DNA of 64,000 nucleotides from Cyclobacteriaceae bacterium (GCA_016786495.1 JAEUUJ010000014.1:1-64000); one strand, 5' to 3'; positions 44,835-53,986 are shown, counted from the stretch's first letter. Notes: generated by a model not told the origin, from the letters alone. Made by a program: numbers and translations.

Positions 44835-45863
44835 ATGAAAAGGAAAACTAATTTTGCGCCCGTGAAAAACACCTTGATCGTTCTCCTTTTTCTTTTACTC
44901 GACTTCACTTTCTCCATTGCCCAGCAAAATACCAAGCCCTCGCAGGCTATTGTAGGTTTTTACAACCTTGAAAACCTGTTCGACACGATCAATGATCCGA
45001 AAACCATTGACGAAGAATACCTTCCGGAAGGTGCCAATAACTGGACAGACGAACGGTACGCGATCAAACTCGCCAACATGTCGAAAGTGATTGCTTCCTT
45101 CTATCCGGATATTTTAGGCGTAAGCGAAATTGAGAACAGAAAAGTACTCGAGGATCTCGTAGCCCATCCAAACATAGCTTCAAAACGTTACCAGATTATA
45201 CATTTCGACATGACTGACGACCGTGGGGTGGATGTTGCCCTGCTGTATCGGGCTTCAGTTTTTAAGCCTTTCAGCATCAAAAAGTTAGTCATCAAAAATC
45301 CCGAAGAACCCAATTTCAAAACCCGTGACATTTTATGGGTGAAAGGACTTTGCCTGGGTGATACCCTGCATGTAGCCGTGAATCACTGGCCTTCACGCAG
45401 GGGCGGAAAAGAAGACATGCGGTTAATTGCTGCGGCCGTTCTTCGCAAGGCTGTAGATTCCGTACTGGCGATCAATCCGAAAGCCAACATTGTGATGCTC
45501 GGTGATTTTAATGACGACCCGAATAACCGAAGTATCAAAAAGATTCTGCTGGCGGGGGATGACGCACAAAAAAAGCATACGCTCGTAAACACGGCTGAAC
45601 CTACTTTCAAAAAAGGATATGGTACACTGTCGTTCAACGGTGCGTGGAATTTGTTCGACCAGATTATCATTTCGAAAGCACTGAATGATCAGTCCGGTAT
45701 CGATTACTCACCGGAAAGTTTCACCGTGTACGTGCAGCGCTGGATGCTCGTGGAGAGCGGAAAGTACAAAGGAACTCCCAGCCGGACCTTCAGTAGCGGA
45801 GTTTTCAATCCGGAAGGGTACAGCGATCACTTACCCGTATTTATTTTACTCAAAAAGTATTAA
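44835..45863 (+). CDS. Secreted endonuclease/exonuclease/phosphatase family enzyme, copy 1
   Basis: The 342-residue product has a signal peptide (about 1-29, ending SIAQ). EEP-fold motifs are GFYNLENLFD (N), ILGVSEIENR (the Glu metal ligand), NHWPSRRGG, MLGDFNDDPNN (Asp, Asn catalytic set) and a final YSDHLPVF (Asp-His). This full set is typical of DNase-I-like phosphodiesterases. It is exported to the periplasm or medium. The second copy follows after 9 bases. Both are divergent from the TonB operon. Whether the substrate is DNA, RNA or a lipid head group is not shown. Confidence 0.88.
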   Translation: MKRKTNFAPVKNTLIVLLFLLLDFTFSIAQQNTKPSQAIVGFYNLENLFDTINDPKTIDEEYLPEGANNWTDERYAIKLANMSKVIASFYPDILGVSEIENRKVLEDLVAHPNIASKRYQIIHFDMTDDRGVDVALLYRASVFKPFSIKKLVIKNPEEPNFKTRDILWVKGLCLGDTLHVAVNHWPSRRGGKEDMRLIAAAVLRKAVDSVLAINPKANIVMLGDFNDDPNNRSIKKILLAGDDAQKKHTLVNTAEPTFKKGYGTLSFNGAWNLFDQIIISKALNDQSGIDYSPESFTVYVQRWMLVESGKYKGTPSRTFSSGVFNPEGYSDHLPVFILLKKY

Positions 45864-45872
45864 GCTTATCAC

Positions 45873-46802
45873 ATGAAAAAAGTATTCGCCTTGTTGTTCA
45901 TTACGGTATTGATCTCGTGTCAGGAAGAAATCACGCCCATTGTGAAGTTGAATGAAGATCCGACAGAAAATCCGGGCGAAGATCCCGATGAAGAACCTGC
46001 AAGCTGTGAACTCCCTGCCGTTACCATGGTGGCCGGGAAATATGCCAATTGCATTCCGCTGCTTAGCAATTCAACCTTCGACATTGTCACATGGAACATT
46101 GAACAGTTCCCCAAAACCGGTAACACGATTTCTTTGCTGGCGGAAATTATCCCAACCCTGAATGCCGACATCATTGCGGTTCAGGAGATCGGCAGCACGA
46201 CCAACTTTACGTCACTGGTGGCTGCGTTGCCGGGTTGGAGCGGTGTGGTATCGGGCGGCTCACTAAAAACAGGCTACTTGTATAAGACCGCGGAGGTGTC
46301 TGTATCTGCCGCAACCTATCCCCTCTCCGATGCAAGCGCATTTCCGCGTCAGCCGATGTTCATTACGGCTACTCACACCAATGGCATGGAAGTCACGCTG
46401 ATCAACCTGCATTTAAAATGCTGTGATGATGGAAACAGCATCGACCGCAGACGAAGCGCTTCCGAACAACTGAAGGCTTATATTGATGCAAACCTCAGCA
46501 ATAAAGCTGTGGTGATGCTTGGAGACTATAACGAAGACATTACCCAACCGGAGGGCAACAACGTGTTTGAAAATTTTGTGTCAGACGAAGCCAACTACGA
46601 GTTTGCCGATATGACCATCGCAGAATGCAGCTCTGCTTACTGGAGCTATCCAAGCTGGCCAAGTCAGCTCGATCATATGCTCATCACCAACGAGCTTTTC
46701 GGAAAAGTGAAAGATATCCGGGTGTTGCGGTTGAATGAGTGTGACGGGGCGTATTACAGCACGATTTCCGACCACCGGCCGGTTTTAATGCAGCTCCAAT
46801 AA
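45873..46802 (+). CDS. Lipid-anchored endonuclease/exonuclease/phosphatase enzyme, copy 2
   Basis: The 309-residue product has a lipobox (LISC) then an acidic linker (EDPTENPGEDPDEEP). EEP motifs are VTWNIEQFP, IIAVQEIGS, LHLKCCDD, MLGDYNEDIT, SQLDHMLITN and ISDHRPVLMQLQ. The distinct N-terminal anchor and linker set it apart from the first copy, which is secreted. A Cys pair (CC in HLKCCDD) is unusual. A terminator follows at 46810. The pair suggests one soluble and one cell-tethered phosphodiesterase. Confidence 0.87.
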   Translation: MKKVFALLFITVLISCQEEITPIVKLNEDPTENPGEDPDEEPASCELPAVTMVAGKYANCIPLLSNSTFDIVTWNIEQFPKTGNTISLLAEIIPTLNADIIAVQEIGSTTNFTSLVAALPGWSGVVSGGSLKTGYLYKTAEVSVSAATYPLSDASAFPRQPMFITATHTNGMEVTLINLHLKCCDDGNSIDRRRSASEQLKAYIDANLSNKAVVMLGDYNEDITQPEGNNVFENFVSDEANYEFADMTIAECSSAYWSYPSWPSQLDHMLITNELFGKVKDIRVLRLNECDGAYYSTISDHRPVLMQLQ

Positions 46803-46809
46803 AAATTTC

Positions 46810-46831
46810 AAGCGGAAAATTTCTTCCGCTT
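46810..46831 (+). terminator. Intrinsic terminator of the EEP genes
   Basis: AAGCGGAA (46810-46817) pairs with TTCCGCTT (46824-46831), followed by TTATTTT. Confidence 0.8.
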
Positions 46832-46845
46832 TTATTTTGATCCTA

Positions 46846-46885
46846 TTAACTAAAGATTTAGTTTTAAAACGTAATCATTAGTTAA
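46846..46885. promoter_or_regulatory. Candidate BlaI-type operator
   Basis: AACTAAA (46848-46854) and TTTAGTT (46857-46863) form an inverted repeat across GA, and TTAACTAA (46846-46853) is inverted again as TTAGTTAA (46878-46885). These half-sites lie within 45 bases of the start of an operon that encodes a BlaI repressor, so self-regulation is plausible. Confidence 0.45.
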
Positions 46886-46890
46886 GGTCG

Positions 46891-47904
46891 ATGAAAAAAG
46901 CTGTCTTTTCACTGATTTTGAGCATGTTAACACTATGCGTGAGTGCTCAGATAACCCTGGAGGTGAGAGCCGATGTCGCGGTTGACAGCATATTTTTTTC
47001 CAACATCACGCAGGACAAGGAGTACCAATTCATCCCCTACTCCCCTTACCGCTACATTAAAATGAACGGTCCGATCAACGACCTCTATAACATTACATTT
47101 TACGGCAGCACGGGCAAGCGCATGAATCAGCTTTGGCTGAACGGAACTAACGTCACGATAAAGGGAACGTTCACCGGAAGGAAACTGGAGGTTGATACTG
47201 TGATCGGATCAGACCTCTATTATAAATCACTTGACTTTCGCAACCGTTACGATCAACTGAAAGAAAGTAAAGCCGACTCTTTGGCCATTAATACATTCCT
47301 GCTGAACGAAATCAAAGAAAACATTGGCAATGTGTTTTCGGTTGAGATCGGGCAGACGTTTTTCTATCGTAACATGAGCCGCAAACCTGAACTCACAAAG
47401 CTCTACACGCTGCTGCTCCATCAGGACGTGGGCATTCGCAACCATTTATTCAGTCCGTACCGGAAAATTGAGAACATTCTTTCCCGCGATAAAATCGACT
47501 TTTCAACGTTCCAATTTTATACACCCGAGGGTAAACTGGAGGAATTAACCCTTTCACCGGAAAAGAAATATTTGATTGACATGTGGTTTGTCGGTTGCGC
47601 TCCATGCATCGAACAGCACAAGGAAATCTTAAAGAAGCTGGAAATGCTAAAGCATGATAACATCGAAGTTATCGGAATCTCGGTGGATCAGCAGCAGCAG
47701 CAATGGGCAGATTTTTTAACGGCCAAAAAATACCCGTGGAAAAACCTGCGTGAGGTAGACGACTACACGAAAAAACTAAGAACCGATATGCTGATCGACA
47801 GCTACCCCACGTATTTCCTGCTTGACGGCAGTGGCAAAATCTCCTATCGGGCCAACGCATTTACTGAAATCCTCAAATACCTTCAACCGGAAACCGCACC
47901 ATGA
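46891..47904 (+). CDS. TlpA-like thioredoxin-fold protein, secreted
   Basis: The 337-residue product has a signal peptide (about 1-19, VSAQ) and an N-terminal beta domain. A C-terminal thioredoxin fold follows with the redox motif CAPC (about 236-239) in WFVGCAPCIEQHKEIL, and VIGISVDQQQQQWADF plus the cis-Pro in SYPTYFLLDG. It would act as a periplasmic thiol reductase/oxidase. It overlaps the BlaI gene by 4 bases and is first in that operon. The QQQQQ run is an oddity. Confidence 0.85.
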   Translation: MKKAVFSLILSMLTLCVSAQITLEVRADVAVDSIFFSNITQDKEYQFIPYSPYRYIKMNGPINDLYNITFYGSTGKRMNQLWLNGTNVTIKGTFTGRKLEVDTVIGSDLYYKSLDFRNRYDQLKESKADSLAINTFLLNEIKENIGNVFSVEIGQTFFYRNMSRKPELTKLYTLLLHQDVGIRNHLFSPYRKIENILSRDKIDFSTFQFYTPEGKLEELTLSPEKKYLIDMWFVGCAPCIEQHKEILKKLEMLKHDNIEVIGISVDQQQQQWADFLTAKKYPWKNLREVDDYTKKLRTDMLIDSYPTYFLLDGSGKISYRANAFTEILKYLQPETAP

Positions 47905-48263
47905 AAGAACTAACCAAAGCTGAAGATCAAATCATGCAAGTGTTATGGAAGCTTGAAAAAGCTTTCGTGAAAGACATCATTGAAGAATTACCCAAGCCGA
48001 AGCCGGCTTACAACACGGTGTCTACGATTATCCGGATTTTAGAAACAAAAGGGTTTGTTGATCACACCGCCTACGGAAAAACACATGAATACTTTCCGTT
48101 GATCTCGAAAGAGCAGTACACCAAGTTTTACCTGAACTCCATGCTCAAGGGATATTTCAACAATTCGTTTGAAAACCTTGTGTCGTTCTTCGCCAAGGAA
48201 AACGATATGGACCTGAAAGACATTGAAAAATTGTTGAAGGAGGCTAAAACCAAAAAGCCATGA
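47901..48263 (+). CDS. blaI: BlaI/MecI-family repressor
   Basis: The 120-residue product is a winged-helix BlaI/CopY-type repressor: LTKAEDQIMQVLWKLEKAFVKDIIEELP cut at about 3-22, AYNTVSTIIRILETKGFVDH and a dimerisation tail. It is normally released by cleavage when a linked M56/BlaR1 protease is activated. Two such proteases follow directly (ATGA overlap), and a thioredoxin precedes. It probably controls this operon through the palindromes at 46846-46885. No beta-lactamase gene is nearby, so the inducer may differ from beta-lactams. Confidence 0.92.
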   Translation: MKELTKAEDQIMQVLWKLEKAFVKDIIEELPKPKPAYNTVSTIIRILETKGFVDHTAYGKTHEYFPLISKEQYTKFYLNSMLKGYFNNSFENLVSFFAKENDMDLKDIEKLLKEAKTKKP

Positions 48264-49777
48264 ACGCATATCTGAACTATCTTCTCGAAGCCAGCATCGG
48301 ATTGTGCTTGTTTCTCGTGGTGTACCAGCTGTTGCTTAGAAAAGAGACGAACTTCCGGTTCAACCGGATATTTCTGCTGATTGGTCTTGGCGCCTCGGTG
48401 CTCTTTCCGCTTATCAAACTGCCCGCGTCCAACTCCCCTGTCCCGTCACTTAACCTGTCGGTTCAACCCGCTGCTACAGAAGCAGACCTGATTTATTCGC
48501 AGCAAGTGATTCCGCAAAACACCTGGACAACCTGGGAAGTTTTAACCGTGATTTATACTATCGGACTGGCGTTGTTCTTTCTGGTATTTGCCGTTCGACT
48601 GGGCAGGATGATCATCGCCCTGCGGGCATCAGCCAAATACAACCTTCAAAACCATCACATAGTTGAATTAAGCAACACAAGCAGTTCGTTTTCATTTTTC
48701 AACTACATTTTTATCGGCAGTACGCCTCCCCTGACAGAAAGCGAGAAACAGCAAATCATTGAACATGAAAGAATTCATGCAAAGCTTTTTCACTCGGTTG
48801 ATATTGTGTTGTTGAACATACTCGGAATTGTCTTCTGGTTTAATCCGGTGATCCGGGTTTACAAAAAAATATTTGTTCAGCTTCATGAGTTCGAGGCAGA
48901 TGCGCGCGCAGTCGAAATCCATGATGTGAACGAGTACTGCAGCCTGCTGGCAAGGGTTGCTTTACATTCGGCCAATTACCGACTGGCCAATCACTTTAGT
49001 AATTCATTAACCGTTAAACGAATTGAAATGATGCGAGCAATCAAACAAAAGATAAGAAGCTGGAAGATGATCGCAGTAGCGGCATTTGTTCCGATGTTGT
49101 TTTTCGCGATTTCATGCCAGGATCAGGTAAGCGATATCGTCTACACCGAAAAAGATGGACGTGTGCCTGTTGCGATTGAATATTCTCCTGAGCCAATTGA
49201 ACAACGCATTGACGCTCTAAATAAAGCGAACCCTGACCGAAACTACGTGGCAGTTGACATAACCGAATATTTCCGCGCCACCGAGCAAATTTTCGATGAT
49301 CATCTCGCGTTCAGACGTGATATCAAAAAGTATAACCTGCCAGAGATTGTTGAGATGCGTTTTGAATATGTTGATGATCCAAAATCTCCTGAAAGATACC
49401 GAAGCTACGCGGTAATCGATCTTAATCAACGAAGTGTAAATCCAGCGTCTGTCAGAACAAAACAGGTGCCGCTTCCCAATAGTGTCAGGGAAATCGCATC
49501 GGGCTTGAAAGCAAAGTTCCCAAAACGCCACTATAAAATCTTTGGGCCATCTGAAGATGCACCAGAAGTTAAAGATACCGACCCCCGAACCGGCATTACA
49601 CCAATCGTATTTCAAGGTATTATCTGGGGATCCGTATCGCATGAAACAGTGCGGGCGAAAGACAAAAAAGGAGATAACGTTTACTACTTGATCCTTGAAA
49701 TAGTTCGCGGAAAAAAGCTTGCCCCGGAGGAGATCGAAGAAATTAATAAGAAAAACCCTGGCAATCCAATTATCTAA
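48260..49777 (+). CDS. BlaR1-like M56 metallopeptidase, sensor type A
   Basis: The 505-residue product has four N-terminal transmembrane segments. The zinc motif is HERIH (169-173) within EKQQIIEHERIHAK, with E213 in HEFEADARAVE as probable third ligand. Residues about 1-290 are nearly identical to the next gene, including long exact stretches of DNA. Residues 291-505 form a different, largely beta extracytoplasmic domain with no family I recognise. By analogy it cleaves BlaI after sensing a signal through this domain. It has a hydrophobic segment at about 269-286, ending in ISC. Confidence 0.88.
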   Translation: MNAYLNYLLEASIGLCLFLVVYQLLLRKETNFRFNRIFLLIGLGASVLFPLIKLPASNSPVPSLNLSVQPAATEADLIYSQQVIPQNTWTTWEVLTVIYTIGLALFFLVFAVRLGRMIIALRASAKYNLQNHHIVELSNTSSSFSFFNYIFIGSTPPLTESEKQQIIEHERIHAKLFHSVDIVLLNILGIVFWFNPVIRVYKKIFVQLHEFEADARAVEIHDVNEYCSLLARVALHSANYRLANHFSNSLTVKRIEMMRAIKQKIRSWKMIAVAAFVPMLFFAISCQDQVSDIVYTEKDGRVPVAIEYSPEPIEQRIDALNKANPDRNYVAVDITEYFRATEQIFDDHLAFRRDIKKYNLPEIVEMRFEYVDDPKSPERYRSYAVIDLNQRSVNPASVRTKQVPLPNSVREIASGLKAKFPKRHYKIFGPSEDAPEVKDTDPRTGITPIVFQGIIWGSVSHETVRAKDKKGDNVYYLILEIVRGKKLAPEEIEEINKKNPGNPII

Positions 49778-49787
49778 TTTCAATTCA

Positions 49788-51329
49788 ATGAACGCGTATC
49801 TGAATTATCTTCTTGAGGCAAGCATCGGATTGTGTCTGTTTCTGGTGGTGTATCAGCTGTTGCTTAGAAAAGAGACGAGCTTCCGGTTTAACCGGATATT
49901 TCTACTGATTGGTCTTGGCGCATCGGTGCTCTTTCCACTTATCAAACTACCGGCATCCAACTCCCCTGTCCCGTCTCTTAACCTGTCGGTTCAACCTGCA
50001 GTTACGGAAGCGGACCTGGTTTACGTGAAGGAAATTCTTCCGCAACAAACCTGGACTACCTGGGAAATCGTAACCGTGATTTATACTGTCGGACTGGCGT
50101 TGTTCTTTCTGGTATTTGCCATTCGGTTAGTCAGGATACTCATGACCTTACGCAACTCGGTTACGTATGAATTCCAAAATCACCGCATCGTAGCGTTGGA
50201 AAATACGAGCAGTCCGTTTTCATTCTTCCACTACATTTTTATCGGAAACACGCCCCCGCTAACGGAGCATGAAAAACAGCAGATCATTGAACACGAACGC
50301 ATTCACGCAAAGCTTCTGCATTCGTTCGACATCGTTTTGCTGAATCTGTTGGGGATTATCTTCTGGTTTAATCCGGTGATCCGGGTTTACAAAAAAATAT
50401 TTGTTCAGCTTCATGAGTTCGAGGCAGATGCGCGCGCTGTCGAAACCCATGATGTGAATGAGTACTGCAGCCTGCTGGCAAGGGTTGCTTTACATTCGGC
50501 CGACTACCGGCTGGCCAATCACTTTAGTAATTCCTTAACCGTTAAACGAATTGAAATGATGCGAACAATTAAACAAAAAATAAGAAGCTGGAAGATGATC
50601 GCGGTCGCGGCATTTGTTCCTGTGCTGTTCTTCGTGGTGTCTTGCCAGGATCAGGTTGAAACAACAGCCGCTGTGGCGGATGCCAGCTATCCGAAAAGTG
50701 TGCAGCAGGCAATTGACCGGCTGAAAGCTACCAACCCCAATGCTGATTTTATTGTGGTACCTCCGTCCGGGCCCAACCTCAAAGACTTCGAAGGCAAGCA
50801 TGCCAATCACATCAGCGTGATCGATGGTGAATACGTTTTTGAAGCTGTCTCCATGTTGATGATCAAAGCGGGCGAAGATGCCAACGGAAATCCGCAGAAC
50901 TATATGATTCTGGATTACAGCTCCGAGCGATCAACGCGACTTCCTACGGAAGATGAGTGGAAGAGAGCCAGTGAAGTTTGGGAAGAAAAGCTTGACAATT
51001 CTATCGATGGCGAACCGATTTTCATAGCCGTTGAGCAACAAGCCTCTCCTAAAGAAGGAATCAACGCATTTACGAATAGCATTAAGCAAAAAGTACGTTA
51101 TCCGGCAGAAGCAAAACGTTTGGGCTTGCACGGGAAAGTATTCGTTAAGTTCGTGATCAAAAAGGATGGAACTGCAACAGACTTTGAGATCGTAAAAGGT
51201 ATTTCAAAAGAACTTGATCTGGAAGCCTTGCGCGTCCTTCAGGCGGAAATAAAGGGATGGAATCCTGCCAAACAAAATGGCAAACTAGTCCACTCACAAT
51301 TTGTTATGCCGATACAATTTGGTGACTAG
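49788..51329 (+). CDS. BlaR1-like M56 metallopeptidase with TonB C-terminal domain, sensor type B
   Basis: The 513-residue product from the ATG at 49788 has the same N-terminal transmembrane and HERIH protease domain as the previous gene. After about residue 290 it carries an unrelated linker and, at about 430-513, a TonB C-terminal domain: VRYPAEAKRLGLHGKVFVKF cut at that length, GTATDFEIVKG and LDLEALRV. M56-TonB fusions occur in Bacteroidota and may couple sensing to outer-membrane receptors. A start at 49719 would overlap the first gene and is not supported. A terminator follows at 51339. Confidence 0.88.
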   Translation: MNAYLNYLLEASIGLCLFLVVYQLLLRKETSFRFNRIFLLIGLGASVLFPLIKLPASNSPVPSLNLSVQPAVTEADLVYVKEILPQQTWTTWEIVTVIYTVGLALFFLVFAIRLVRILMTLRNSVTYEFQNHRIVALENTSSPFSFFHYIFIGNTPPLTEHEKQQIIEHERIHAKLLHSFDIVLLNLLGIIFWFNPVIRVYKKIFVQLHEFEADARAVETHDVNEYCSLLARVALHSADYRLANHFSNSLTVKRIEMMRTIKQKIRSWKMIAVAAFVPVLFFVVSCQDQVETTAAVADASYPKSVQQAIDRLKATNPNADFIVVPPSGPNLKDFEGKHANHISVIDGEYVFEAVSMLMIKAGEDANGNPQNYMILDYSSERSTRLPTEDEWKRASEVWEEKLDNSIDGEPIFIAVEQQASPKEGINAFTNSIKQKVRYPAEAKRLGLHGKVFVKFVIKKDGTATDFEIVKGISKELDLEALRVLQAEIKGWNPAKQNGKLVHSQFVMPIQFGD

Positions 51330-51338
51330 ACGGACACC

Positions 51339-51375
51339 AAAAGCAATGGCTCTCTTACCGAGGGCTATTGCTTTT
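51339..51375. terminator. Convergent terminator
   Basis: AAAAGCAAT (51339-51347) pairs with ATTGCTTTT (51367-51375), with further pairing inside. It overlaps the stop of the TlpA lipoprotein gene on the minus strand and follows the M56-TonB gene on the plus strand. Confidence 0.8.
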
Positions 51376-52513
51376 TACTAAACACTTCTCCCAGCTTTTT
51401 ATCCAGTTCTCCTTCCCGCAGATTCTTGGCAATGATCTTTCCCTCCGGATCGAGCAACAGGGAGAATGGAATGAAACTAATGTTGTACGTTGCTGCAGCT
51501 TCCGATTGAAAATACTTCAGGTCAGACACGTGTGTCCAGGTTAAGCCGTCTTCCGCAATGGCTTGTACCCAATCGGCCTTCGTGCGATCAAGCGACACGC
51601 CATACACCGTAAAGCCTTTATCCTTGTACTTGTTGTACGCGGCAACAACATTCGGATTTTCTCTGCGGCACGGTCCGCACCACTTGGCCCAAAAATCCAC
51701 GAGCACGTATTTTCCCCGCAGGGAAGAAAGTTTAACGACTTGTCCGTCCGGATTCGGTAAGGCGATCTCGGGAGCAAGCTGCCCGATGGCAAGCGCTTTC
51801 TCTTTATCGACCATGGCGACAAACTCCTTCGCATGCGAAGAGTTTGGCAATTCCTTTTTCAGCTTCTCGGCATAGAGAATATACACATCCATGTATTTCT
51901 CTTTGCTCAGCATCTGTCCTCCCTGAAGAATATTGATACCGCCCAGCGAGGCCGGAGCGCTTTTCAAAAGTGCGGCAATCTGGTCGGTTGCTGTTACCGT
52001 CATCTGCTGATACTGTGTCTGCAGCGCAACCATCTTCGCCTGATCGTTGGCGGTTCGGGCCGCATCAAACTGTCGGCTAAGTTCCAGAAACTCCGGTGTG
52101 GTTTGCAGCGACTGCAAATACCCCTGCGCCTTTTTTACAAGGTCGATGTCGGGCGAGCCTTTTACTTCCGAGAAGCCCGTGCGGTTGTTGCCGTCAACAT
52201 TTACCTCCAGGTTATTCTTATCCAGAATGATGTCAACCGACTGCTGATTGTAGAAATTCAGGCGATAGTAGCCAGGCTCGTTTACCGTAACTTTCTTTGA
52301 AAATGAATAGTTGCCCTTCAGCGTAATCGTGTCCTGCCACCCCTGACCATTGTTTTTCAATTCGGTAATGGTGATGGTTCCAACCTGAGGGAATCCGACT
52401 TTTCCGCTTACGGTTACTACCTTCCCAGCCGGCTTTGATTGTTGCTGACCGTTGGATGAGCATCCGCTGAACAATAGAATCACGGACAATAAAAAGACTG
52501 CTGTAGTTCTCAT
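51365..52513 (-). CDS. TlpA-family thioredoxin lipoprotein with DUF4369-like N-domain
   Basis: The 382-residue product has a lipobox (LFSGC). A DUF4369-like beta domain follows (about 35-135), a helical region, then an AhpC/TSA-thioredoxin domain with the redox motif CGPC (about 275-278) in WAKWCGPCRREN. FTVYGVSLD and the cis-Pro loop ISFIPFSLLLD are also present. It is likely a periplasmic thiol oxidoreductase bound to the membrane. It overlaps gatB by 4 bases, so is co-translated with it. Its fold relates it to the thioredoxin gene at 46891. Confidence 0.88.
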   Translation of the reverse strand: MRTTAVFLLSVILLFSGCSSNGQQQSKPAGKVVTVSGKVGFPQVGTITITELKNNGQGWQDTITLKGNYSFSKKVTVNEPGYYRLNFYNQQSVDIILDKNNLEVNVDGNNRTGFSEVKGSPDIDLVKKAQGYLQSLQTTPEFLELSRQFDAARTANDQAKMVALQTQYQQMTVTATDQIAALLKSAPASLGGINILQGGQMLSKEKYMDVYILYAEKLKKELPNSSHAKEFVAMVDKEKALAIGQLAPEIALPNPDGQVVKLSSLRGKYVLVDFWAKWCGPCRRENPNVVAAYNKYKDKGFTVYGVSLDRTKADWVQAIAEDGLTWTHVSDLKYFQSEAAATYNISFIPFSLLLDPEGKIIAKNLREGELDKKLGEVFSKKQ

Positions 52514-53964
52514 ACTTCTTTTAGCGTGTTGAGTAATAAATCTTTGGTTGTTTTCGGATCGGCTTTTCCCTGGCTCCGCTTCATCACTTCACCCATAAAC
52601 ATGCCAATCAAAGCGCCCTTTCCCTTTTTAAATTGCTTCACTTCCTCGGGAAATGCCGCGATTACTTCCTCAATAATAGGCAAAATTGAATTCTGGTTGC
52701 TTTCCTGTGCCAGGCCGAGCTGATCCACGAGGTTGCGCACCGGAACTTCCGGATGTTGAAGCATTTCCGGAAACAAACGTTGCGAAGCTCCTGTAAAGTT
52801 CAGGGTACCCGAATCAATTAATTCGATTACGTCAGCCAGGTTTTTCGGAATCACCGGAAATTGATCTGCGTTCTTTTGACTTTCGTTTAGCCACGATTTA
52901 ACGGGACCCATCATCCAGTTGGCGGCCGCTTTATAATTCTTCGTATGCCCGCAAAGTGCATCCATATACAACGCAATGTCCTTCGAATCGGTAAGCACCG
53001 TGGCGTCATACTCCGAAAGTTTGTACTGCGAAACAAACTTGTTGAAAAGCTCGTGCGGCAGCGCAGGCATCGTTGCTTTGATCTGGTTAAGCCATTCATC
53101 TGACACAACCACCGGACTTAAATCAGGATCCGGGAAATACCGATAGTCATTCAACTCCTCTTTTTCGCGCATGCCGAACGTTTTGTTTTTATCGGCATCG
53201 TACGTGCGCGTTTCGGATGCAATGACCTCTCCTTTTTCTGCCAGCTCCATCTGCCGTTCAATTTCAACGTTAATCGCCCGCTGCACGTTGCGGATCGAGT
53301 TCATGTTTTTGATCTCCACTTTTTTTCCGAACACGGTCGCGTCCTTTAACATGATCGACACGTTCGCGTCACATCGCAACGAACCTTCTTCCATATTGCC
53401 ATCACAGATGTCGAGGTAGCGCACTAACTTTCTCACCTCCGTAACAAACGCAGCAGCCTCCTCTGCTGTGCTCATGTTCGGTTCGGTAACAATTTCAATC
53501 AGCGCAACTCCTGCCCGGTTCAGGTCAATGAAGGTATCCGGCCCTTCCGTGTGAATTGATTTGCCGGCATCTTCTTCGAGGTGAATGCGATTGAGTTTCA
53601 CATCCCGAACGCCATCCTTGGTTTTGATGGTAACTGATCCGCCCCGGCAAACAGGCGTACGATCTTGCGTGATCTGGTAGCCTTTCGGCAGATCGGGATA
53701 GAAGTAATTCTTGCGATCGAAAATATTGTTGCGCGAAATTTCGGAACCACAGGCCAACCCCATTTTGATAGCCAGTTCGAACGCGCGTCTGTTGAGTTTG
53801 GGCAACGTACCGGGATGCGCCAGTGTAATTACACCAACCTGTGTATTGGGCGCAGCCCCGAATGAAGAAGGTTCTGCACTGAAAATTTTACTGGACGTTA
53901 GCAACTGCGCATGAACCTCAAGCCCGATAACAACCCTGTACTTTTGTCTGATCTCCTCCTTCAT
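52510..53964 (-). CDS. gatB: Aspartyl/glutamyl-tRNA(Asn/Gln) amidotransferase subunit B
   Basis: The 484-residue product starts at the ATG at 53962-53964, just before the family start YRVVIGLEVHAQL. GatB landmarks are SSKIFS, GTLPKLN, IFDRKNYFYPDLPKGYQITQ cut at length, MEEGSLRCDANVS and the C-terminal helical YqeY-like domain (GKGKGALIGMFMG-type KGKGALIGMFMGEVMKRSQGKADP cut). With GatA and GatC it makes Gln-tRNA(Gln) or Asn-tRNA(Asn). gatA and gatC are not in the window. A secreted-protein gene lies 22 bases upstream and a TlpA gene overlaps its end. Confidence 0.94.
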   Translation of the reverse strand: MKEEIRQKYRVVIGLEVHAQLLTSSKIFSAEPSSFGAAPNTQVGVITLAHPGTLPKLNRRAFELAIKMGLACGSEISRNNIFDRKNYFYPDLPKGYQITQDRTPVCRGGSVTIKTKDGVRDVKLNRIHLEEDAGKSIHTEGPDTFIDLNRAGVALIEIVTEPNMSTAEEAAAFVTEVRKLVRYLDICDGNMEEGSLRCDANVSIMLKDATVFGKKVEIKNMNSIRNVQRAINVEIERQMELAEKGEVIASETRTYDADKNKTFGMREKEELNDYRYFPDPDLSPVVVSDEWLNQIKATMPALPHELFNKFVSQYKLSEYDATVLTDSKDIALYMDALCGHTKNYKAAANWMMGPVKSWLNESQKNADQFPVIPKNLADVIELIDSGTLNFTGASQRLFPEMLQHPEVPVRNLVDQLGLAQESNQNSILPIIEEVIAAFPEEVKQFKKGKGALIGMFMGEVMKRSQGKADPKTTKDLLLNTLKEV

Positions 53965-53986
53965 CGGCAGCGTGACGCCTTTGCGG

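Noticed and set aside
46891-51329. Beta-lactam resistance locus
   Set aside because: A BlaI and BlaR1-like pair alone does not show this; no beta-lactamase or penicillin-binding protein gene is near, and the sensor halves lack a recognisable penicillin-binding domain.
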